This document shows, piece after piece, positions 56,848 through 63,836 of a DNA stretch of 64,000 nt. Source of the DNA: Rhizobium subbaraonis. Lineage in GTDB: Bacteria; Pseudomonadota; Alphaproteobacteria; Rhizobiales; Rhizobiaceae. Under the pieces are notes generated by a model. It worked only from the letters and a program-made list of their open reading frames with translations, ran no database searches and was not told where the DNA came from. A program made the translations under genes and the position numbers. Within the stretch, counting starts at the first letter, position 1; every line of letters starts with the position of its first letter. The stretch lies in contig NZ_OBQD01000013.1 of assembly GCF_900220975.1 (NCBI RefSeq), positions 62,001 to 126,000 of the forward strand, in the 5' to 3' direction.

Positions 56848-57108
56848 TGTCTTCAAGGATCTTGCGAACCCGCCGGGTAGCGGTTGCTGCTCGTCAAAAG
56901 GCTGCAGCGACGTTCGACAACAAGATCGCGTGAGCAACTCGTGTCTTATGTAGATACGCCGAGCCTGCGATCCTGGTCTGTTGGAAATCTGGGGCTTTGA
57001 GAAACAGCCGGACATAGGCTCCGCCGAGCCGACGCTCGGGGGGCGAGAGGCCCCCCCCCCCCAGGAAGAGGCATCAATGGCAACCAGCAAGTTGAATGTT
57101 AGGCAGTC

Positions 57109-57525
57109 TCATCGGCAGCACTCTGCCGGCGACAACGTCTCGATGATCCGGCATTCGGCCACGGTTCCGCATTTGCAGGTGTCGATGATGCGATCCAGCT
57201 CGGCCTTCATCGCCTGAAGGTCACGGATCTTTCGCTCCACCTCATCGCGGTGGAGCTTGGCGATATCGTCCACGGCCGCGCACGATCGCGACCGGTCGTC
57301 GGAAAGGAGCAGTAGCGCTTTCACCTGATCGAGCGAAAAGCCGAGATCGCGGGCGCGACGTATGAAGCTCAGTCGATTCAGATCGGCGAGATTATAGGAA
57401 CGGTAGTTGCCGTCGGTTCGTGCTGGCGGCGCCAGGATGCCGATCTTCTCGTAAAAGCGAATGGTTTCGACGTTTGTTCCGGTCGCCTGGGCGAGGCGCC
57501 CGATGGTCAGAACTTTCGGCTCCAC
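57109..57525 (-). CDS. MerR-family regulator (MerR/Hg-type cysteines)
   Basis: A 138-residue MerR protein: HTH with TGTNVETIRFYEKIGIL, dimer helix and Cys82, Cys117 and Cys125, spaced as in mercury-type MerR, plus Cys119. The recognition helix differs from those of the two PbrR-like copies. Its ATG lies inside a long palindrome (57524-57560), so it is probably autorepressing. It follows dsbA by 69 bases on the same strand. No mer genes are in the window. Confidence 0.82.
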   Translation of the reverse strand: MEPKVLTIGRLAQATGTNVETIRFYEKIGILAPPARTDGNYRSYNLADLNRLSFIRRARDLGFSLDQVKALLLLSDDRSRSCAAVDDIAKLHRDEVERKIRDLQAMKAELDRIIDTCKCGTVAECRIIETLSPAECCR

Positions 57526-57560
57526 GGCAAAACCCTATAGTTGCTACGGTGTTTTGCCGT
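57524..57560. promoter_or_regulatory. Palindrome overlapping the MerR start codon
   Basis: Perfect 10-base arms ACGGCAAAAC and GTTTTGCCGT flank a 17-base centre that includes a MerR-like CCTATAG-TTGCTACGG core. It overlaps the ATG of the MerR gene at 57525 and probably serves autoregulation. Confidence 0.6.
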
Positions 57561-57594
57561 CCTAATGCGAATAGGCGCGCTTGTCGAGGCTGGC

Positions 57595-58242
57595 TTATTT
57601 CACCTTCTCGACCTCGCTTTTGACCAGGTTGATGAAGCCTTCGCGGCTGAAGTCGACGAGCGGCTTACCGTTGACGAAGAAGGTCGGCGTTTGCTCGACC
57701 TTGTTGGTCTTCACATCCGCCATATCTGCCTGCAACACCTGATCGACTTCCGGCTTGACGCTGTCGAGACGTCCGCCCATGAGTTCGAGGCCCGCATCGC
57801 CCGCGATATCCCATGCCAGCTTCAGATCGGGCTGGCCGTGTACCGCCCATTCCGGCTGCCTATCCATAAGCGCGGTCAGCACCGGCTCAAACTTGTCCTG
57901 CTTCCGCGCCGCTTCCAGTATGCGCACGGCCTCGTCGGATCCTTCGTGGAAGACAGTGTAACGTATTACCACGCGCACATCCTGTGGAAAGGTAGCCAGG
58001 ATCTCCTTCACGAGGGGATAGAAAGCCCGGCAGGCTTCACACGACGGATCCATGAATTCGACGATCGTCACCGGTGCGTCGACCCGCCCGAGGATCGGCG
58101 AATGTGCCCGCATCAGCGTACTCTCGGCGGGAGTGACCGAGGCCGCCTCCTGCGCCTTCTGCTCACTGTAATAGTAGGCGCCGCCGCCGAAGGCAGCTAG
58201 CGCAAGGAGGGCGGTGAGGCCCACGACAAGGCGACGGTTCAT
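57595..58242 (-). CDS. dsbA: DsbA-family thiol:disulfide oxidoreductase
   Basis: A 215-residue, N-terminally anchored or exported thioredoxin-fold protein with active site C68-E-A-C71 and cis-Pro loop TPTFFVNGKP. The CxxC dipeptide EA differs from classical DsbA (PH), as in BdbD/Com1-like proteins. It shares ATGA with dsbB upstream, so the two form an oxidising pair: DsbB reoxidises this protein with quinones. Confidence 0.87.
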   Translation of the reverse strand: MNRRLVVGLTALLALAAFGGGAYYYSEQKAQEAASVTPAESTLMRAHSPILGRVDAPVTIVEFMDPSCEACRAFYPLVKEILATFPQDVRVVIRYTVFHEGSDEAVRILEAARKQDKFEPVLTALMDRQPEWAVHGQPDLKLAWDIAGDAGLELMGGRLDSVKPEVDQVLQADMADVKTNKVEQTPTFFVNGKPLVDFSREGFINLVKSEVEKVK

Positions 58243-58679
58243 GGTGCGTTTTTCCTCCGGGCGGCGAAAAGCAGGATGGAGATTGCAGCAAAGGCCAATA
58301 CGGACAGCACAGGAAGCGGCAAGACATCGAAGATGGTCATCTTCGCATCCGTACAGGACGGCCCCTGACCGCAGGGTACGACAGCTTGCGAGATGAAACC
58401 GTAATAAAGAAGGACGTGATAGAGGGCGATCGAAAGGCCGGAGGCGCTCAGAGGCAGGCCATAAATCCAGGCGTCCCGATCGGCCCGAATCGCAGCGACG
58501 GCAAGGACCAGCGCGAGCGGAAACATGAAAGCGCGCTGATACCAGCACAGAAGACAGGGCGTCTGGCCCATCACCTCCCCTATGAAGAGCGCACCAAGCG
58601 AGCTTGCAAGCGCGATCATCCATGCAACAAAGATCTGCAACCAGCCGTGCTCGCGTTGTCGTGTATCCGGCGTGTTCAT
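58239..58679 (-). CDS. dsbB: DsbB/BdbC-type disulfide bond formation protein
   Basis: A 146-residue four-helix membrane protein with both redox pairs: C42-LL-C45 (CLLCWYQR) in the first loop and CGQGPSC in the second. It passes electrons from DsbA to quinones. ATG 58679 is chosen because upstream sequence contains a MerR-type promoter and is not DsbB-like. Confidence 0.88.
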   Translation of the reverse strand: MNTPDTRQREHGWLQIFVAWMIALASSLGALFIGEVMGQTPCLLCWYQRAFMFPLALVLAVAAIRADRDAWIYGLPLSASGLSIALYHVLLYYGFISQAVVPCGQGPSCTDAKMTIFDVLPLPVLSVLAFAAISILLFAARRKNAP

Positions 58680-58710
58680 CCAGGGCCTATCGAATGCAAC
58701 GATTCGAACT

Positions 58711-58741
58711 TGTATGAACCCTCTAGCCCCTAGAGGGTCAA
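58711..58741 (-). promoter_or_regulatory. MerR-type promoter of dsbB-dsbA
   Basis: TTGACC (minus strand, 58736-58741) is followed by CTCTAGGGGCTAGAGGGTT, a near-perfect dyad in the same position as in the other sites. The -10 is less clear: CATACA at 19 bases or TACAAG at 21. It overlaps the end of the mntR gene. Confidence 0.7.
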
Positions 58742-59211
58742 GTGTTGTCGCCCCTCCCGTTCCTCTCGACAAATGCCTTGAAGACGGAAAGCGTCTCGTC
58801 GCCGACGTGGTGCTCAATCCCCTCTGCGTCGATGCGCGCAGCCTCCTCGCTGACGCCGACCGCACGCAGAAACCTTTCGACGATCCGATGCCGTTCCCGG
58901 CTCTTGGCCGCAAGCGCCTTGCCCGCCTCTGTCAGGAAAATGCCGCGATACCGCTTCTGTTGGATGAAGCCATCGTTGACGAGACGCTTGAGCATTTTGG
59001 CGACTGTCGGCTGCGCCACGCCTAGTCTCTGAACGATATCGACTTGCCGCGCCTCTCCACCATCGAGGATGAGATCGTCGATCAGTTCGACATAGTCCTC
59101 GACGAGTTCGGTGCGCCGGTTGGTCCGCGTTTGGCGAAAACTCTCGACATGCGTATCGGCATCGACCAGCGAGGGCTTGCCTGAAGGTTTCCCTTTGCCT
59201 GATGCCATCAT
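58738..59211 (-). CDS. mntR: Manganese-responsive regulator MntR
   Basis: A 157-residue DtxR/MntR-family regulator with HTH (ARQVDIVQRLGVAQPTVAKMLKRL) and a dimer/metal domain with E, H and D ligands (ERHRIVERFL, EGIEHHVGDETL). It represses Mn uptake when Mn is bound. Two copies of a CATAGC-CATT-GCTAT palindrome lie between it and the divergent multicopper oxidase operon, so both are probably under its control. Confidence 0.9.
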   Translation of the reverse strand: MMASGKGKPSGKPSLVDADTHVESFRQTRTNRRTELVEDYVELIDDLILDGGEARQVDIVQRLGVAQPTVAKMLKRLVNDGFIQQKRYRGIFLTEAGKALAAKSRERHRIVERFLRAVGVSEEAARIDAEGIEHHVGDETLSVFKAFVERNGRGDNT

Positions 59212-59247
59212 GCCTTTCCTGAACTTTTATCCTTCTTAGTCCGAAAG

Positions 59248-59263
59248 CATAGCCATTGCTATG
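59248..59263. promoter_or_regulatory. MntR box 1
   Basis: CATAGC-CATT-GCTATG, a perfect dyad, 36 bases upstream of mntR. Matches the second copy at 59322. Confidence 0.65.
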
Positions 59264-59321
59264 AATTTCCCCAGGCAGCGAGGCGGATCTCGCGGGTAGC
59301 CTAGCAGCAGCAAGTCCGGAA

Positions 59322-59337
59322 CATAGCCATTGCTATA
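59322..59337. promoter_or_regulatory. MntR box 2
   Basis: CATAGC-CATT-GCTATA, the same dyad with one end mismatch, 59 bases upstream of the multicopper oxidase ATG. The placement suggests regulation of the rightward operon. Confidence 0.65.
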
Positions 59338-59396
59338 ACTAAAAGCTTATGCTGTAATTGCTATTGCGAACTATTATCAAAAAGAGGGACGAAACC

Positions 59397-60542
59397 ATGC
59401 GAAACTGGCTGCCATTCGATCTGGGCCGCCGAAAGCTCCTCGGCGCAGGACTGGCTGCGGCCGGCGGGGCGGCTATTGCTGCTCGATCGGCGTTGAGCCA
59501 GGACGTCTCCTCCCAGCACCAAGGGCACCAGATGCCCGCAACGGCCAACGGTACGGGCGACGCCGCACCACTGCACATGCAGGCGCATGGCGCGATGATC
59601 ACGGTCGGCGACGTCGACGATGCGCGCAACGGTTTCGACCCGACGGCGATGCTGACCGACTGGGACCTCGGGACGCTTTCCACCCTGCCCGATGGCCGTC
59701 GGCTGCGGACATACGAAGTCGAAGTGGAGGACAAGGAGATCGAGATTGCGCCGGGCGTCATGTTCCCGGCCTGGACCTTCAACGGACGCGTTCCCGGACC
59801 TTCATTGCGCGCCATGGAGGGTGATCGGCTGCGCATCATCCTGCGCAACTACGGTTCTCACCCCCATTCCATGCATTTCCACGGCATTCATGCCGCACGC
59901 ATGGACGGCGTTCCGGGCGCCGGCGTCATCGGACCCGGCGAAGAGTTCGTCTACGAGTTCGACGCCCGCCCCTTCGGCTGTCATCTCTATCATTGCCATG
60001 CCCTGCCGCTCGCCCGGCACATTCATAAGGGCATGTACGGCCTCTTCGTGATCGATCCCGATCCGGAAAAGCATCCGGAGTTCCGCGATGTCGCACTCGG
60101 CCGGCTGCGCGGCTCCCCCGAGAATGCCAGATGGCAGGAACTCGCCATGGTGATGAACGCCTTCGACACGAATTTCGACGGCGAGAACGAATTCTACGCC
60201 TGCAACACCATCGCCCACTGCTACGCCAAGAAGCCGATCCGCATCGCAAAGAGCCGCCCGGTTCGGATTTACCTTGCAAATCTGACAGAGTTCGACCCGA
60301 TCAACTCCTTCCACCTCCACGGTAACTTCTTCGACTATTACGATCAGGGCACGACGCTGACGCCCACGCTGAAGACCGTCGATCTCATCGTGCAGTGCCA
60401 GGCGCAGCGCGGCATTCTCGAGTTCACCTTCGGCGAACATGCAGACCATGAACCGGGCCTCTACATGTTTCACGCGCACCAGTCCGAGTTCACGGAACTC
60501 GGCTGGATGGGAATGTTCGAAGTTGTGGAGGACGTGGCATGA
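59397..60542 (+). CDS. Two-domain multicopper oxidase
   Basis: A 381-residue oxidase with twin-arginine signal (GRRKLLGAG) and two cupredoxin domains. Copper sites: HFHGIH, GCHLYHCHALPLARHIHKGM, FHLHGNFF and MFHAHQSEF, giving type 1 and trinuclear centres. A Met/His-rich linker follows the signal (HQGHQMP). Possible substrates are Cu(I), Mn(II) or Fe(II); Mn(II) is attractive because of the MntR boxes and the ZIP gene that overlaps it (ATGA). Confidence 0.88.
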   Translation: MRNWLPFDLGRRKLLGAGLAAAGGAAIAARSALSQDVSSQHQGHQMPATANGTGDAAPLHMQAHGAMITVGDVDDARNGFDPTAMLTDWDLGTLSTLPDGRRLRTYEVEVEDKEIEIAPGVMFPAWTFNGRVPGPSLRAMEGDRLRIILRNYGSHPHSMHFHGIHAARMDGVPGAGVIGPGEEFVYEFDARPFGCHLYHCHALPLARHIHKGMYGLFVIDPDPEKHPEFRDVALGRLRGSPENARWQELAMVMNAFDTNFDGENEFYACNTIAHCYAKKPIRIAKSRPVRIYLANLTEFDPINSFHLHGNFFDYYDQGTTLTPTLKTVDLIVQCQAQRGILEFTFGEHADHEPGLYMFHAHQSEFTELGWMGMFEVVEDVA

Positions 60543-61732
60543 CCGACGAAACCGCATCGAACCAGTCCGCGTCGCCGATCAAGCGCTTTGCCCTCCTCTG
60601 GGCTGTCATCCCGTTCCTCGTGCTGGCGGCAGCTATTTCCTGGCTTTTTGCCACCAACCCCCTCCGCAGTTTCGAGAACGGCGCGCCACCGGTGGAAAAC
60701 CTCACCTATGAGCGCACGATCCTCGACAATGCCGGGCTGCGCCTTCTTATACGCGCTGGCGGCTCGGAGCCGTTGAAGATCGCGCAGGTCCAGGTCGATG
60801 CCGCCTACTGGCAGTTCACGCTCGATCCACCCGGCCCGCTCGCGCGCGGGCAGACGGCGTGGATCGCAATCCCGTTTCCTTGGGTTCTCGGCGAGGCGCA
60901 CCGCGTCACCGTCGTCACCGGCACGGGCGCTACCTTCGAGCACGAAATCCCCGTTGCGGTTCCCACGCCGGAGGTGACATCGGGCAGCCTTCTGTCGCAA
61001 GGCATTCTCGGCGCCTTCGTCGGCATCTTGCCCGTCGCCATCGGCCTGATGTTCTTTCCGGCGCTGCGCGGCGCGGGTCCGGGGGCCATGCGGTTCCTGC
61101 TCGCCCTGACGGTCGGCCTTCTCGCGTTCCTCCTCGTGGATGCGGTGGCGGAATCCTTCGAACTCGCCGGCAAATCCGCCCCCGTCTTCCAAGGTGGCGC
61201 GATGGTGGTCTTTGCCGCGTCCGCGTCCTTTCTGTTGTTGATGGCCGTCTCGCGGCGTGGCGGAAAGCCCGGCGGGATGGCGCTGGCGACCTATATCGCC
61301 ATCGGCATCGGCCTGCACAATATGGGTGAGGGCCTTGCGATCGGCGGCGCCTTCGCAGCCGGCTCCGCCGGACTCGGCGCCTTCCTCGTCATGGGCTTCA
61401 CGCTACACAACATCACAGAAGGCATCGGCATCGCCGCTCCACTTCTCAAGATCAGACCCACCTTCCGGCAGTTCGTGCTCTTGACGCTCATCGCCGGCGG
61501 CCCGGCTGTGCTTGGCATGTGGATCGGAAGCCTTGCCTATGCCCCGCACTGGTCGGCGCTTGCCCTCGCGGTCGGCGCTGGCGCCATCCTGCAGGTCATC
61601 ATCGAGGTGATTCTCTTCATGATCCGAAACGACGAGGGCCGCGCGGACATCCTTTTTTCGAAGGGCGTCATGGGCGGCCTCGCCCTTGGCATCGCGCTCA
61701 TGTACGTGACGGCGATGCTCGTGAAGATCTAA
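60539..61732 (+). CDS. ZIP-family metal transporter with periplasmic N-terminal domain
   Basis: A 397-residue protein. Residues 1-40 form a membrane anchor, residues 50-140 a soluble beta-rich domain, and about 150-397 the ZIP transporter with the metal motifs GLHNMGEGLAIG and TLHNITEGIGIAAP. The extra domain is not part of ordinary ZIPs. It is translationally coupled to the multicopper oxidase, which suggests passing of a metal (oxidised or scavenged) between them. Confidence 0.85.
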   Translation: MTDETASNQSASPIKRFALLWAVIPFLVLAAAISWLFATNPLRSFENGAPPVENLTYERTILDNAGLRLLIRAGGSEPLKIAQVQVDAAYWQFTLDPPGPLARGQTAWIAIPFPWVLGEAHRVTVVTGTGATFEHEIPVAVPTPEVTSGSLLSQGILGAFVGILPVAIGLMFFPALRGAGPGAMRFLLALTVGLLAFLLVDAVAESFELAGKSAPVFQGGAMVVFAASASFLLLMAVSRRGGKPGGMALATYIAIGIGLHNMGEGLAIGGAFAAGSAGLGAFLVMGFTLHNITEGIGIAAPLLKIRPTFRQFVLLTLIAGGPAVLGMWIGSLAYAPHWSALALAVGAGAILQVIIEVILFMIRNDEGRADILFSKGVMGGLALGIALMYVTAMLVKI

Positions 61733-61760
61733 GCGGACCGGCGCCGCGTCAATTTGCGCC

Positions 61761-61791
61761 TTGAGCCTGTAGTTCCTACAGGGTCTAGAGA
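61761..61791 (+). promoter_or_regulatory. MerR-type promoter of PCu(A)C-sco
   Basis: TTGAGC and TAGAGA are 19 bases apart; the spacer CTGTAGTTCCTACAGGGTC holds the dyad CTGTAG-TTC-CTACAG, a variant of the shared box. Confidence 0.65.
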
Positions 61792-61820
61792 GGGTCTCTC
61801 TTGAACACGAGTGGCATACC

Positions 61821-62378
61821 ATGGCGACAGAACAGGCAACCAGGATCAACTACCGCATCGGTGGAATGGACGGCGCGAGCTGCGTCTCAAGAATCGTGAA
61901 TGCGCTCACGCGCAACCTCATCGCAAGTCTTCTCTTCCTTTTGCCGGTCACCGCACTCGCCCACGAATTCAAGGCCGAAAGCCTGCTGATCGATCATCCC
62001 AAAGTGATCGAAACGCCGCCTGGCGCCAAGGTCGCCGCCGGGTATCTCACCGTCGTCAACCAGGGCCAGGCAGACGACCGCCTTGTCGCCATCGAGAGCG
62101 CGGGCATCCCGCGCATCGAGATGCACGCGTCGAAGATCATCGACGGCATCGCCAGCATGAAGCCCATGGAAGGTGGCCTGCCTCTTCCCGCCGGCAAGAC
62201 CGTCGGTCTCGGTGAGGACGGCACGCACGCCATGTTCATGGACCTCACGAAGCAACTCAAGGAAGGCGAGAAAATCGAGGCCGTCCTCGTCTTCGAAAAG
62301 GCCGGCCGCGTGCCGGTCGTGTTCAATGTCGAAAAGCGCTCGGCGCAGAAGAACGAACGTCATGACCACCAGCAGTAA
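61821..62378 (+). CDS. PCu(A)C copper chaperone with fused HMA-like leader
   Basis: A 185-residue frame. Residues 1-25 (INYRIGGMDGASCVSRIV) resemble the start of a P-type ATPase HMA domain with one metal Cys lost; from residue 26 a normal signal peptide (LIASLLFLLPVTALA) and a PCu(A)C domain follow, with ligands in EMHASKIIDGIASM and the later His-Met pair (THAMFMDL). A GTG at 61896 could be the true start of the chaperone. It delivers copper to cytochrome oxidase with SCO. The fusion with the promoter just upstream suggests promoter capture. Confidence 0.8.
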   Translation: MATEQATRINYRIGGMDGASCVSRIVNALTRNLIASLLFLLPVTALAHEFKAESLLIDHPKVIETPPGAKVAAGYLTVVNQGQADDRLVAIESAGIPRIEMHASKIIDGIASMKPMEGGLPLPAGKTVGLGEDGTHAMFMDLTKQLKEGEKIEAVLVFEKAGRVPVVFNVEKRSAQKNERHDHQQ

Positions 62379-62970
62379 GTGGCCGCTTCTGCGGACGATC
62401 CGCTGGGCATGTTGGGCGCTGGTTGTCCTCGTCGTTGCGATCCTCTCTTTCGCCTGGGCGCAGAAGGAATTGCTGAAGCCGGCTGAGGTCAAGCCCTACG
62501 CGACGCCGTTCGAGTTGACCGACCAGAGCGGAAAGACCGTCACCGAACAGACGTTCCTCGGGACGCCGTCCGCCTGGTTCTTCGGTTTCACCCATTGTCC
62601 GGACGTCTGTCCGACAGCGCTTGCCGAAATGGCCCAGGCCCTCAAGGAACTCGGGTCGGACGCGAACAGGCTGACGGTCGTCTTCGTCAGCGTCGATCCG
62701 CAGCGTGATACGCCGGCGCTACTGAAGGACTACGTGGCCTATTTCGACGAGCGCATCGTGGCGCTCACAGGAACCGAAGAACAGCTGCGCGCGATGACCA
62801 AGGCACGCTTCGTCTTTTACAAGAAGGTCGGCAGCGGCGAGAGCTACGAGATGGAGCATACCGCCGGCATCCAGCTTGTGAGGGCCGATGGTCGCTTCTT
62901 CGGCACGCTGGACAGCCACGAGACGGCCGATGTCAGGTTGCAGAAGATTCGGCGGCTTATCAGTGAGTAG
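62362..62970 (+). CDS. SCO1/SenC-family copper chaperone
   Basis: A 202-residue, N-terminally anchored thioredoxin-fold protein with the copper motif C79-P-D-V-C83 and a conserved His (MEHTAGIQLV). It matures the Cu-A site of cytochrome oxidase or acts as a thiol reductase. It overlaps the PCu(A)C gene by 17 bases. Confidence 0.88.
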   Translation: MTTSSKWPLLRTIRWACWALVVLVVAILSFAWAQKELLKPAEVKPYATPFELTDQSGKTVTEQTFLGTPSAWFFGFTHCPDVCPTALAEMAQALKELGSDANRLTVVFVSVDPQRDTPALLKDYVAYFDERIVALTGTEEQLRAMTKARFVFYKKVGSGESYEMEHTAGIQLVRADGRFFGTLDSHETADVRLQKIRRLISE

Positions 62971-63041
62971 AACGAAATCAGGGACAATAAGGCGGCGCGC
63001 CGCGGAACAGCAACAGCTTGCAGCTGTCGGGCTCGCAGGCT

Positions 63042-63179
63042 TTAGCGGACCACGATTCGTGCCTTGGAAGGAACGCGGGTGTAAAGGTCCATGACGTCCT
63101 GATTGATCAGTCGGACACAGCCGGAAGAAACAGACTTCCCGATTGAACTCCACTCGCGCGTACCGTGCAGTCGGTAAGG
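63042..63179 (-). pseudogene. L,D-transpeptidase (YkuD), C-terminal remnant
   Basis: The last 46 codons of a YkuD gene read PYRLHGTREWSSIGKSVSSG and CVRLINQDVMDLYTRVPSKARIVVR on the minus strand, nearly identical to the C-terminus of the gene at 9768-10454. Nothing upstream matches; the sequence breaks at about 63180. It looks like the trace of a duplicated or deleted copy. Confidence 0.85.
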
Positions 63180-63209
63180 TGTTGAGCAGCAGACGATTAT
63201 CGTGGGCGC

Positions 63210-63240
63210 TTGACTCTGTAACAGCTATAGAGTGCAGCCT
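63210..63240 (+). promoter_or_regulatory. MerR-type box before the HXXEE pseudogene
   Basis: TTGACT followed by CTGTAACAGCTATAGAGTG, with ACTCT/AGAGT dyad arms, resembles pbr/cad promoters. The -10 position (CAGCCT) is poor. Confidence 0.5.
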
Positions 63241-63282
63241 CCCCAATCCGAAGCCGATTGGAGAACTCGTTTGGCGCAGGTG

Positions 63283-63836
63283 ATGCGGAAAGACAAAATC
63301 CTTTTGGCGATCGCAATCGCCCATACGCTCACTATCGTTTCGCTGGGGTACATCCTGCTCGGATTTGCGGGCATGGCGCTGTTTGCGATTGGCTTTGTGA
63401 TCGGACTGGTATTCTGGCTGGCAGCGCCCGAAGGGATCGGATTCCGGAGAATCCGCCTACCCTACTTCCTAACCTTGGTTTTTTTGTTCTGCACAAAATC
63501 GAAGAACGCGAGATGGATTTTTTTCCCGCATTCTCTCGTCTGACTGGTGTTGCCACGCCTGAGGAAGGCTCTCCACTCTCCCTTCTGCTCTATGCGCTTG
63601 CGGCAGCTTGGCTATTGGTCCCAATCTTGCTGCGATGGCGCAATCCTCTCGGGGAATACCTGGCCTGGACGTTCTTCGCCTCTACGGGTCTGATAGAGTT
63701 GGCACACTTCGTCTTCCCGACTTTTGAGGACCGCCCCTACGGCTATTTCCCCGGTATGGCGACCGTCGTGCCGCTCATTCCCGCGGCGTGGTGGGGTCTC
63801 TACCGTATGAAATGGCCGCAAGCGTCACATGCCTGA
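63283..63836 (+). pseudogene. HXXEE-domain membrane protein, frameshifted
   Basis: Paralogue of the gene at 43261. The N-terminal part (to PYFLTLV) and the rest (FFVLHKIEEREMDFFPAF to the end) are in two frames that meet at a run of seven T residues (63479-63485), so one T was gained or lost. Joined, the product would be about 185 residues. The HKxEE motif is intact on the second frame. Confidence 0.75.

Noticed and set aside
57541-58200. 219-codon plus-strand frame
   Set aside because: It lies opposite dsbA, which has CxxC and cis-Pro features; the plus frame has none.
62719-63324. 201-codon minus-strand frame
   Set aside because: It crosses the YkuD remnant in the wrong frame and runs opposite the end of the SCO gene.
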